Shown piece by piece: positions 34,015 to 41,509 of a stretch of 64,000 nucleotides of DNA (positions are counted from its first letter, which is position 1; each line of letters starts with the position of its first letter). The stretch spans positions 1-64,000 of the forward strand of contig NZ_VZAD01000059.1 in NCBI RefSeq assembly GCF_009495355.1, in the 5' to 3' direction. A program made the translations under genes and the position numbers. Below the pieces are notes generated by a model. The model searched no databases. It was not told where the DNA came from and saw nothing but the letters and a program-made list of their open reading frames with translations. The DNA is from Segatella copri. Lineage in GTDB: Bacteria > Bacteroidota > Bacteroidia > Bacteroidales > Bacteroidaceae.

Positions 34015-34227
34015 AACCATTTTATAAAACAGTTTTGCCTCTATATTATACATATCAAGTCGCATCGTATATGATGAACAATGTTTGCCATCTATTATGA
34101 CCAAAGCTTGCCATCTATTATGACCAAGGCTTGCCATCTATTATGACCAAGCTTGGTCGTCTATGACAACCAGGGTTTACACCTTAATTGTATATAGGCG
34201 AAACATTCCTGCTTTATAAAATGGTTG
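34015..34227. repeat. 23 bp tandem array inside a 14 bp inverted repeat
   Basis: Three 22-23 bp units (34085-34107, 34108-34130, 34131-34152) share TTGCCATCTATTATGACCAA; a fourth, degenerate and partly reversed unit follows to 34175, joined by a perfect 14 bp palindrome GACCAAGCTTGGTC (34145-34158). The array is enclosed by AACCATTTTATAAA (34015-34028) and its exact reverse complement (34214-34227). The 450 bases between the atp promoter and pfkA hold nothing else recognisable apart from a palindrome CCACATGTGG near 34243. Confidence 0.85.
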
Positions 34228-34268
34228 TTCTTTTATTTCCTCCACATGTGGTGTATGGTGAGTTGAGA

Positions 34269-35246
34269 TTAGATGCTCAACTCGTCAAGTACCTTAATCA
34301 ACTTGCGGTCGAAAGGCTTGTCGGAACGGATGGCTTCTGACAGAGGAACATAAACCACCTCGTTATTTCTTACACCTACCATCACGTTTCTCTGTCCCTG
34401 CATAATGGCTTCTATAGCTCCACAGCCTGTACGGCTGGCAAGGATACGGTCGCGTGCAGAAGGACGACCGCCACGCTGCAAGTGCCCCAAGATAGACACG
34501 CGCACATCGAATTCAGGGAACTCCTTGCGTACACGGTCTGCATAATAAAGCGCGCCACACTTTGGACTCTCCGATACGATAACGATACAACTCTTCTTGG
34601 ATTTACGAATACCACGCTCCATAAACTGAGCCAACTGGTCGACATCGGTAGAGTCTTCAGGAATAATTGCAGCCTCCGCACCACTGGCAATCGCACTGTT
34701 CTGTGCCAGGAAGCCTGCATCACGACCCATCACCTCAACGAAGAAGATGCGCTCGTGGCTCTGAGCTGTATCACGTATACGGTCTACACATTCTACAATC
34801 GTATTCATGGTAGTATCATAACCGATGGTATTGTCTGTACCATAAAGGTCATTATCAATCGTTCCGGGAAGACCAATACAGCAGATATCAAAGTCGCGCG
34901 CCAGATTCATGGCACCAGTAAGCGAACCGTTTCCACCGATAACAACAAGTGCATCGATTTCTTCTTTCTGTATAGTCTCATAAGCTTTCTGGCGACCTTC
35001 GTCAGTCATGAATTCCTTAGAACGGGCTGTCTTCAGAATAGTTCCACCCGTACCAATAATACCACTTACATTTTCTGTTGTAAAAGTCTTAATCTCGTCA
35101 TTAATCAATCCGTCGTATCCACGAAAAATTCCTTTTACCGTATAGCCATTATAGATGGCCGAGCGAGTAACGGCACGAATAGCCGCATTCATACCTGGTG
35201 CATCTCCACCAGATGTCAGTACACCAATCGTTTTAATCTTTGCCAT
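34269..35246 (-). CDS. pfkA: 6-phosphofructokinase, ATP-type
   Basis: This 325-residue glycolytic enzyme makes fructose 1,6-bisphosphate. [15 protein letters not shown] is the N-terminal nucleotide loop, [20 protein letters not shown] contains the catalytic Asp (TIDND), and [11 protein letters not shown] and GHLQRGG bind the sugar phosphate. Gly rather than Asp follows the GGN motif, which points to ATP instead of pyrophosphate as donor. The Asp that precedes this Gly in the E. coli enzyme (GGDGS) is Asn here (GGNGS). I chose the ATG at 35246; a TTG two codons upstream is less likely. The gene stands alone on the minus strand; no clear promoter was found in the 107 bases ahead. Confidence 0.93.
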   Translation of the reverse strand: MAKIKTIGVLTSGGDAPGMNAAIRAVTRSAIYNGYTVKGIFRGYDGLINDEIKTFTTENVSGIIGTGGTILKTARSKEFMTDEGRQKAYETIQKEEIDALVVIGGNGSLTGAMNLARDFDICCIGLPGTIDNDLYGTDNTIGYDTTMNTIVECVDRIRDTAQSHERIFFVEVMGRDAGFLAQNSAIASGAEAAIIPEDSTDVDQLAQFMERGIRKSKKSCIVIVSESPKCGALYYADRVRKEFPEFDVRVSILGHLQRGGRPSARDRILASRTGCGAIEAIMQGQRNVMVGVRNNEVVYVPLSEAIRSDKPFDRKLIKVLDELSI

Positions 35247-35353
35247 AACCAAATACCTTTATTTGTAGTACGTTATTTATGATAATATTTAATCTTTATT
35301 GATTTCGTTCCAAAATGGACATATTCTCCTTAACTTATTATTTGTTGTCCCTC

Positions 35354-36757
35354 TTACTGCATCAACCATAGGAGCCCGAGTCCAATGACGCCTCCCACCA
35401 GGGCTTTCCAGCCTACATGACGGAAGAACCAGCCTACATGCATGCGCTCCATCTTCATCAATGCCAAACCACTCATTGTTCCGATGCCAAGGATGTTTCC
35501 ACCTGCCATCACACAGAAGGCAATGACACGCCAATACAAACCATTGCAACTATAGACGGTAGAGAGTTCGGAAACCATGCCTGTTTGCCCCATCTCGTCA
35601 GGAAGCGAGAAGAAGTTGATGGCGGTCGCAAAATTGTCGAGTACCGTACTCAACACACCAGCAGCAACTCCATGAAACCAAACAAAAGGCTGACTCTCAT
35701 TAACGCCCAAGTATTTCATCAATTCTTCGTATGCTCCAGTTTCCTTCACAACACCTACAGCCAACATGATGCCCATCACAAAGAGAATCATCTGAATGAC
35801 ACCATATTGCAGCACACGAGGCGTACGGCGGTCGACCATTGCATCCATGTTCATCAGCTTGCGATTGAAAATCTCGTTGACAATCCACAAGACAGACAAC
35901 ACACACAGAACCCCCAAGAAAGGACTCAGTTTGGAGATATTATGGAAGGTCGGGATAAACCACAGTCCACCGATACCCACAAAGAGCATGAGAAGACGCT
36001 GCCATACATTGAGTCGGGTATCATCGCCTCGATAAGGCATGACAATCCATTCGGTGTCGACACGCTCGGGAAGACTTCTCGATATCAGATAAGTAGGAAC
36101 CAACCAGGTTGCAAGACAGGGCAGCAAAAGTGACATAGAGTAACTGGTAGCCGTTACTGCTCCACCGTTCCACAGCACCAATCCCTCAGGATTGCCGATA
36201 ACAGTCAGCGCACCTCCACAATTGGCAGACAGCAAGATGGCGCTGCCATAAAACATACGCTGTCTGCGACTGGGAATAATACCATGCATGATGGTAAGCA
36301 TCATGACAGTAGTGGTCAGGTTGTCAAGATTGGCAGAAATAACAAATGTCACCACAGAAAGTGTCCAAATCATACGCTTGCTATTACGGGTGCGAAGCAA
36401 CTGGCGGATAAAATCGAAACAACCATTATTGTTGAGAATTTCAACAATCGTCATCGTCGCCAACAGGAACAAGACTATCTCTGCAGCTCTTCCCACATAT
36501 GGCAGGAAGACAAAACGGGAAATAAAGCTCTTGACTGTTGCGCTGGATTCTGGGATGGCAGGAGTCTGACTGTGCAGATAGCTCGAAAAATCATAAGCAT
36601 GCTGACTGGTTACGAAATCCATACCAAAACAAATATACAAAACCCATCCCACCGTACCAGCAAAAATGGCCACGGCAGCACGATTCACCTTGGTAATATT
36701 CTCCGTTGCTATAAGGAGACATCCCAACAATAATATGGACACAATGACTATCGTCAT
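35354..36757 (-). CDS. NhaD-type sodium/proton antiporter
   Basis: This 467-residue protein has 11-12 membrane segments and belongs to the ion transporter superfamily that includes NhaD and ArsB. The twin half-helix motifs are SANLDNLTTTVMM in the first half and STVLDNFATAINFF in the second, each with the conserved Asp-Asn; NCGGALTVIGNPEGLVLWNG and AGGNILGIGTMSGLAL are the paired glycine loops. These fit NhaD best, so sodium or lithium export coupled to proton entry is likely. I placed the start at 36757, because the -7 promoter element lies just ahead of it and would leave an earlier in-frame start untranscribed; the longer version would also add a non-hydrophobic leader. Confidence 0.87.
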   Translation of the reverse strand: MTIVIVSILLLGCLLIATENITKVNRAAVAIFAGTVGWVLYICFGMDFVTSQHAYDFSSYLHSQTPAIPESSATVKSFISRFVFLPYVGRAAEIVLFLLATMTIVEILNNNGCFDFIRQLLRTRNSKRMIWTLSVVTFVISANLDNLTTTVMMLTIMHGIIPSRRQRMFYGSAILLSANCGGALTVIGNPEGLVLWNGGAVTATSYSMSLLLPCLATWLVPTYLISRSLPERVDTEWIVMPYRGDDTRLNVWQRLLMLFVGIGGLWFIPTFHNISKLSPFLGVLCVLSVLWIVNEIFNRKLMNMDAMVDRRTPRVLQYGVIQMILFVMGIMLAVGVVKETGAYEELMKYLGVNESQPFVWFHGVAAGVLSTVLDNFATAINFFSLPDEMGQTGMVSELSTVYSCNGLYWRVIAFCVMAGGNILGIGTMSGLALMKMERMHVGWFFRHVGWKALVGGVIGLGLLWLMQ

Positions 36758-36783
36758 ATAACTATGCTCTCTTGATTTAAACG

Positions 36784-36812
36784 CAAAATTAACAATTAAT
36801 CTGAAATAACAA
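36784..36812 (-). promoter_or_regulatory. promoter of the NhaD-type gene
   Basis: On the minus strand TTG (36810-36812), an 18-base gap and TAATTTTG (36784-36791), 27 bases before the ATG. A small TTGCTAT/ATAGCAA hairpin (36882-36901) lies between this and the flippase stop. Confidence 0.65.
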
Positions 36813-36962
36813 GCATTTAGTTGCAAAAAAAATCTATTGTTTCATGGAAAAGTAACATATTGCAACATTTTACCATCCATTTTGCTATGTTGAGATAGCA
36901 AAAAGCAACTTATTTGTATTTAAAAATCGAATGACAAATAATCGCAAACAACAAGAGAAAGT

Positions 36963-38447
36963 TTACTTTTCCTTTCTCTTCAACAACCTGTCAAAAACCC
37001 GAGTCTGGGTCTTCAACAAATACAAGGTACCCATGACATTGGCAGCAACCCAAACAAAACAAAAAGCCCAATACAAAACTGAAGGCTGCCACATAAATCC
37101 TCCCAACAAGCCTCCAGCAACAAACACCAACTCCACGGCAATAAAAATCACACCCTTACGTGAAAGTACATAACGATAGAGACATCGGCTGTACACAAGC
37201 ACAAACAAAGTTTCTATCAGATAAGCACCTACAATGCCGAAACCAAGCCCCAACAGCCCCTTATAGCGATAGCCTGCAATCTCCATCAAGATGAGTAACA
37301 TGACACATACAGCCTCCTGGAACAAGAACTTACGCGACTGTCCTTTCGATAAAGGCAGATATTCTATCGGAATATAAACAGCTCTGAAAAGCATGCTGAC
37401 AGCTGCCAACTGTGCCATACCGAGCACATCCAAAAACCGATGGTCGTAGAGAAGTGGAATCAAGACTGGCAAGGCCAAAATCATGCCCGTCAATATGGGC
37501 CCCATCAGCAAAACATTGATTTCCAACTGCTTGTTGACACAGTCGTTCTGTTCCACACCCATCTCCTTTACAGATGACAGACGGGGAAAATAATCTGCCT
37601 CCATCGCCGAGAACACCAAGCCCGCATAGACAACAGCCAAGGTCCAGCCGGCATTAAAAAGCCCGACATCAGACAACTCGCCTATTCTATTAATGTACGC
37701 GCGTATCAAAAACTCAGCTCCCGAACTCATGAGTCCGGCAACAACAAACGCCAAACCTAACCTGACAACATGAATGCCACGCCCTAAGAACTTGGCAGAA
37801 AAGGATACCCGATAAGGATAATGACGAGAGGAATAACGAAGAGAAAGCAACATCTGTGCAAGCGACTGCAACACAAGCACACCCACAATTCCCTGATAAC
37901 GCCACAGATAATAAATAGGAACAGAGACAACTAGAGAAGCAAAGACTACGCATAAAGAGGAGAAAGCCAAGGCTCGCAACTGCCGTGTGGCCTTCAGCAC
38001 AGCCGTTTCGCCACCTGCTACTATCAGGAATGCTACAGCAGGAGCCAAAAATATGAAATGACACACATGATCACCTCTGTCAACAAAGGTAATGCCATCA
38101 AGCAAAGGACTGAAGAACAGACAGACAAACATTCCCAACAAGGCTGCAAACAGACACCATGAGCGTATGAGCAGAATGGTGGAAGAAAGTTGCTCGTTGG
38201 AAGCATCATACTGTTCTGAGATTTCACGCACACCACTGGTAGGAATACCAAAATTAGTAGCCGAAACCACCATGTTAATGGTTGAATTAAAAAGCGCAAC
38301 AAGTCCCATACCAGCAGTTCCCAAAAGCAAGGCCGCAAACTTATTGCGCACCAAACCAATGAGAATACTCAATCCCTGTACACCGCCGAAAATGCCGGTA
38401 TACTTCAGTATATGAGAGTAACTGTCGTTCTTTTCCGTCTTTTCCAT
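36963..38447 (-). CDS. Wzx-like polysaccharide flippase
   Basis: This 494-residue polytopic protein has 12-14 membrane segments of the MOP (MVF/PST) superfamily. The first part (LKYTGIFGGVQGLSILIGLV, RNKFAALLLGTAGMGLVALF) is the usual opening of O-antigen or lipopolysaccharide flippases in Bacteroidales. It would move undecaprenyl-linked glycans across the inner membrane. There is no glycosyltransferase cluster around it in this window, so it is a lone flippase gene, perhaps for enterobacterial common-antigen-like or capsule units encoded elsewhere. No promoter could be read in the repeat-containing region ahead of it. Confidence 0.85.
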   Translation of the reverse strand: MEKTEKNDSYSHILKYTGIFGGVQGLSILIGLVRNKFAALLLGTAGMGLVALFNSTINMVVSATNFGIPTSGVREISEQYDASNEQLSSTILLIRSWCLFAALLGMFVCLFFSPLLDGITFVDRGDHVCHFIFLAPAVAFLIVAGGETAVLKATRQLRALAFSSLCVVFASLVVSVPIYYLWRYQGIVGVLVLQSLAQMLLSLRYSSRHYPYRVSFSAKFLGRGIHVVRLGLAFVVAGLMSSGAEFLIRAYINRIGELSDVGLFNAGWTLAVVYAGLVFSAMEADYFPRLSSVKEMGVEQNDCVNKQLEINVLLMGPILTGMILALPVLIPLLYDHRFLDVLGMAQLAAVSMLFRAVYIPIEYLPLSKGQSRKFLFQEAVCVMLLILMEIAGYRYKGLLGLGFGIVGAYLIETLFVLVYSRCLYRYVLSRKGVIFIAVELVFVAGGLLGGFMWQPSVLYWAFCFVWVAANVMGTLYLLKTQTRVFDRLLKRKEK

Positions 38448-38536
38448 TTATTATAAAACGCAATCTCCTTTCTTTTATTATCTATGACACATAGTTTTTA
38501 CTCCATCCTACATCTAAAATAAGCAAAAGGAAAAGT

Positions 38537-38640
38537 TGAATAGAAAAGCCTCGAAAAATGAAAGCGGCTTCGATAGTCAATGAAGCCTATTTCGTAGAGC
38601 AATGAAAGCGGCTTCGTAAGCAGTTGAAGCCTATTGCATT
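38537..38640. repeat. 22 bp alternating array
   Basis: Four consecutive 22 bp units (38537, 38559, 38581, 38603) and a partial fifth (38625) each begin TGAA. Units at 38559 and 38603 share TGAAAGCGGCTTCG; those at 38581 and 38625 share TGAAGCCTATT. The order is therefore alternating. A GATAG/CTATC hairpin follows at 38647-38659. The gap 38448-38858 holds this array, the dispersed repeat copy and the rpsP terminator, and no gene. Confidence 0.8.
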
Positions 38641-38702
38641 ATTCTGATAGAAACTATCAAAAAATATAGTTGACAACTTTAAACTTTATTAACAGCGCCC
38701 TA

Positions 38703-38800
38703 CCTGCAAGGGGCACATTTGTGCTCTTTAAGGAACATTTTACCGCAAAGGAAAATTACACAGAATGGAAATAATATGGTCAACTGTTTAAGCACTAATC
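38703..38800. repeat. dispersed intergenic repeat, copy 2
   Basis: Starts CCTGCAAGGGGCACATTTGT and is alignable with 3220-3312 along its length, with an extra TTTTACCGCAAAGGAAA. It lies 60 bases after the 22 bp array, just as copy 1 follows the array and inverted repeat at 2.5-3.2 kb. Confidence 0.7.
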
Positions 38801-38858
38801 CTTATCCCAGAAATAGAATTTACACAGCAAGCACCTGCGTAGAAAAAATGACAAAGAA

Positions 38859-38887
38859 AAAGGTCGCTCCCAAAGGGAACGACCTTT
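38859..38887 (-). terminator. terminator of rpsP
   Basis: AAAGGTCGCTCCC pairs with GGGAACGACCTTT (12 of 13) around a three-base loop; on the minus strand TTTTTCTTTG follows. Confidence 0.88.
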
Positions 38888-38923
38888 ATTCTTTTCATCG
38901 AAGAAGATGAGTTGAAGCGAGAA

Positions 38924-39463
38924 TTAAGCCTCTGCAGGAGCCTCCTCAGCAGGAGCAGCCTCCTCAGTAGCTGCAGCCTCAGCCTCTGCCTTAGCAGCAG
39001 CCTCAGCAGCCTTCTTGTCAGCTACCTTCTTAGCGATTGCTTCATTTACTTTCTTCTCAGCCTCGAGCTCCTTAGCAGCAGCATCCTTCTTTGCCTTAGC
39101 CTCGTTCTCGCGAACAGCAGAAGCCTTAGCATCCTTGCCATTCTTCCAAGCATCGAAACGCTTCTGAGCCTCAGCCTCATCGAAAGCGCCCTTCTTTACG
39201 CCACCACGGAGGTGCTTCATCAGGTAAACGCCCTCGCCCTTGAGGATGTTACGTACTGTGTCTGTAGGCTGCGCACCTGTCTCTACCCAGTAGAGGGCAC
39301 GATCGAAATTCAAATCTACAGTAGCAGGATTGGTGTTAGGGTTGAAAGTACCAATCTTCTCAGTAAATTTACCATCACGTGGTGCTCTAACGTCAGCGAT
39401 TACGATGCTATAGAAAGCATAGCTCTTACGACCGCCGCGCTGCAATCTGATTTTTGTTGCCAT
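38924..39463 (-). CDS. rpsP: 30S ribosomal protein S16 with C-terminal extension
   Basis: This 179-residue protein has the S16 domain in residues 1-90 ([57 protein letters not shown]). It helps fold and assemble the small subunit. The remaining 90 residues are a low-complexity Ala/Glu/Lys stretch ([20 protein letters not shown]) ending in [13 protein letters not shown], about double the length of E. coli S16 (82 residues). Such tails occur in Bacteroidetes. It is a single-gene unit here, not in the usual rpsP-rimM-trmD-rplS cluster, with its own promoter, a 5' hairpin and a strong terminator. Confidence 0.96.
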   Translation of the reverse strand: MATKIRLQRGGRKSYAFYSIVIADVRAPRDGKFTEKIGTFNPNTNPATVDLNFDRALYWVETGAQPTDTVRNILKGEGVYLMKHLRGGVKKGAFDEAEAQKRFDAWKNGKDAKASAVRENEAKAKKDAAAKELEAEKKVNEAIAKKVADKKAAEAAAKAEAEAAATEEAAPAEEAPAEA

Positions 39464-39501
39464 TTTTTTAAAATTTTATTTATTTGAGGTTTGAATTTTA
39501 T

Positions 39502-39520
39502 GCTGTTATCACGTAACAGC
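39502..39520 (-). promoter_or_regulatory. stem-loop at the 5' end of the rpsP message
   Basis: GCTGTTA and TAACAGC form a 7 bp stem with a five-base loop. It begins a few bases downstream of the -7 element and thus at the very start of the transcript. Confidence 0.55.
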
Positions 39521-39524
39521 CGTG

Positions 39525-39555
39525 CAAAGGTACGGCTTTTTTCCATACCTCACAA
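39525..39555 (-). promoter_or_regulatory. promoter of rpsP
   Basis: On the minus strand TTG (39553-39555), a 20-base gap and TACCTTTG (39525-39532). An AGCCGT/ACGGCT dyad spans the -7 element. Confidence 0.8.
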
Positions 39556-39580
39556 GTTTTTTCTTTTATTTTTCTTCTTT

Positions 39581-40051
39581 TTAACGTATTCTGTCGGCTG
39601 CTCTGACCAGTTTCTCATCATCTGCCACTCCTTTACGTGCCAATACAACCATAATGATGGCAATAAGTGGCAGACAGGCAGCAAACTTCACCTCTACATT
39701 TCCTTCCACCTCGGGCACTGTCACCATGCCGAAAAACAGCAAGGCGTAATCTATGTACCACAATACAGAGAACAACAGATTAGTGGCACAAAGTGACAAC
39801 TGCAGCTTGCGGTTATTATACAGGAATATTGTCGCCAACGACAAGGCTGTAGAGACAGCAAGCAAAATAAAAAGAGGCAGACAGGTGCCCGACACGGTAA
39901 TCGTTCCGTTATCATCTACGAAACCAAGGTTGTAGAGAGAAACAACTCCTCCCATTCCCTTTGGCAGAATGACACCTATCGGCATAAAGAAGCACAGCAA
40001 ACTGGCGATGACAGCAACAAGCAGAAACAATGTTTGTTTGCGTTGTATCAT
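39581..40051 (-). CDS. DUF4293-type membrane protein
   Basis: This 156-residue inner-membrane protein has four hydrophobic segments and opens with MIQRKQTLFLLVAVIASLL, the hallmark of the Bacteroidetes DUF4293 family. A periplasmic loop of about 35 residues (LPKGMGGVVSLYNLGFVDDN) lies between helices 1 and 2. No function is known. It lies 14 bases after rpoZ in the bamD-rpoZ-DUF4293 unit, an order I associate with Bacteroidetes genomes, which hints at a link with envelope biogenesis or growth but does not prove it. Confidence 0.8.
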   Translation of the reverse strand: MIQRKQTLFLLVAVIASLLCFFMPIGVILPKGMGGVVSLYNLGFVDDNGTITVSGTCLPLFILLAVSTALSLATIFLYNNRKLQLSLCATNLLFSVLWYIDYALLFFGMVTVPEVEGNVEVKFAACLPLIAIIMVVLARKGVADDEKLVRAADRIR

Positions 40052-40065
40052 ATTCTTTACTGTTT

Positions 40066-40419
40066 TTAGAAATCCAAAGAGTCCTTTTTGCTTGCCATAT
40101 TGTCCTTAGAAGGATCGCGCCAGTAGATGTTGCCTTCTACAAACTCCTGTGTAGCAAGCAATGTTGGCTTTGGCAGTTTCTCATAATAACGTGAAATCTC
40201 AATCTGCTCACGGTTTTCGAAAACCTCCTCCAAAGAATCGTTATAAGAAGCAAACTCCTGAAGTTTCTTGCTCAGGTCTTGCTTGATCTCAACAGATATC
40301 TGGTTGCTACGCTTTGCGATAATGGCCACACTCTCGTAGATATTGCCAGTATTGTCACAAAGGTCCATAATGTTGCGGGTCACGGTATTTACCGGTGCTT
40401 TTGATTTCTTGTAATCCAT
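40066..40419 (-). CDS. rpoZ: RNA polymerase subunit omega (Bacteroidetes type)
   Basis: This 117-residue protein has the omega core NIYESVAIIAKRSNQI at about residues 26-41, the segment that clamps the beta' C-terminus. The rest (QDLSKKLQEFASYNDSLEEV, YYEKLPKPTLLATQEFVEG) is longer than E. coli omega (91 residues), as usual for Bacteroidetes. It follows bamD by 37 bases and precedes the DUF4293 gene on the minus strand. Confidence 0.85.
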   Translation of the reverse strand: MDYKKSKAPVNTVTRNIMDLCDNTGNIYESVAIIAKRSNQISVEIKQDLSKKLQEFASYNDSLEEVFENREQIEISRYYEKLPKPTLLATQEFVEGNIYWRDPSKDNMASKKDSLDF

Positions 40420-40456
40420 AATCTTGCTTTTATTCTATTTTATTTTCTTTATTTCA

Positions 40457-41317
40457 TTATTTATTCTCTAATTTGCTGTAGCTGTCCTCGGGATGTGCTT
40501 TCTCAAATTCCTTGCATTTGGCAATAAACTTTTCGGCAGTAGCACGCTCCTTTGAGTCAGGATACTCGTTGATGAATCCGTAGCACTCGTCCTCTGCATC
40601 CTGATATCGCTCCAACTGCTTGCTCTCCACACTCATCTTGGCGAGTTCGTACTTGCCCTTCATAATCAGAATGGCAAATTCCTCGCGCTTGTTGCTGTAG
40701 GGATAGTCCTTCAAGGCGTTCTGTGCAGTCACGATACAAGCCTCATAGTTGTTTCCGCCACTGGTACAGTTGCCAAAGTATGTACCCAGATCATAATAGA
40801 GCTTAGCGTTCTTGTATTCCTTCTCTACCAAGAGGTCCTGCAAAGCAAACAGGCGGTTGGTTGCCTGTTTCTTCAGTTTCGCATCGGGATAAAGATCCAG
40901 ATATTCCTGAAAAGCAGCTATGGCCGACACGGTGAGCGACTGGTCAAGGCGAGGCTCGGGCGCATTCTTGTAAAGACTCTCTCCTACATAATATTTGGCA
41001 TTCTCTGCATAAATGCCTTTTGGATAAGTCTGATAATATTTCTTGAAATACTCCGAAGCTGTTTCATAGTCACGCAAGCCATACTCAGCCATTGCCAACA
41101 TATAGAGACACTCTTCAGCCTCTGTACTACCCTTCTTCAGAGTTACCAGTTCCTGAAGCAATGTTACTGCACGGGAATACTTTCCTGTGGCAAAGCATTC
41201 CTTTGCATACTCATATTTAAAGTTGTAATTGTCAGATTTATAAACCTGATTAAACTGGTTGGCGCAGCTCGTCATGAGCAACGCAACACATGCTGTGATT
41301 AAAACAGTTTTCTTCAT
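40457..41317 (-). CDS. bamD: outer membrane assembly lipoprotein BamD
   Basis: This 286-residue lipoprotein has a lipobox LLMTSC (Cys near residue 18) and then TPR helices: FKYEYAKECFATGKYSRAVT, LLQELVTLKKGSTEAEECLY, MAEYGLRDYETASEYFKKYY and DLYPDAKLKKQATNRL. BamD is the essential partner of BamA in inserting beta-barrel proteins into the outer membrane; length and repeat layout match. It heads the bamD-rpoZ-DUF4293 unit and has a consensus promoter 19-48 bases ahead of its ATG. Confidence 0.92.
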   Translation of the reverse strand: MKKTVLITACVALLMTSCANQFNQVYKSDNYNFKYEYAKECFATGKYSRAVTLLQELVTLKKGSTEAEECLYMLAMAEYGLRDYETASEYFKKYYQTYPKGIYAENAKYYVGESLYKNAPEPRLDQSLTVSAIAAFQEYLDLYPDAKLKKQATNRLFALQDLLVEKEYKNAKLYYDLGTYFGNCTSGGNNYEACIVTAQNALKDYPYSNKREEFAILIMKGKYELAKMSVESKQLERYQDAEDECYGFINEYPDSKERATAEKFIAKCKEFEKAHPEDSYSKLENK

Positions 41318-41335
41318 AGGTCACGTTTTGAGATG

Positions 41336-41365
41336 CAAAGTTACAGATATTTTGCTTATCCGCAA
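41336..41365 (-). promoter_or_regulatory. promoter of the bamD unit
   Basis: On the minus strand TTG (41363-41365), a 19-base gap and TAACTTTG (41336-41343). Confidence 0.78.
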
Positions 41366-41427
41366 AGGAAAAAATACATTTTTTCGCAATTTATTAGTCT
41401 TTATAACGATTAATGCTCTTTTTTTTG

Positions 41428-41435
41428 TACTTTTG
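41428..41435 (+). promoter_or_regulatory. -7 element of the uvrB promoter
   Basis: TACTTTTG matches TAnnTTTG and lies 75 bases before the uvrB ATG; no clear TTG stands at the -33 position. No SOS-type operator was recognised. Confidence 0.5.
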
Positions 41436-41509
41436 CAATTTAAAAGACAGTGCATTCACAACTTATTCGTAAGAAAAATGCATGATATCTAAAAAAACAG
41501 GAACAGAAC

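Noticed and set aside
34085..34175. CRISPR-like array
   Set aside because: Units follow one another without unique spacers, are only three to four in number, and no cas genes are near.
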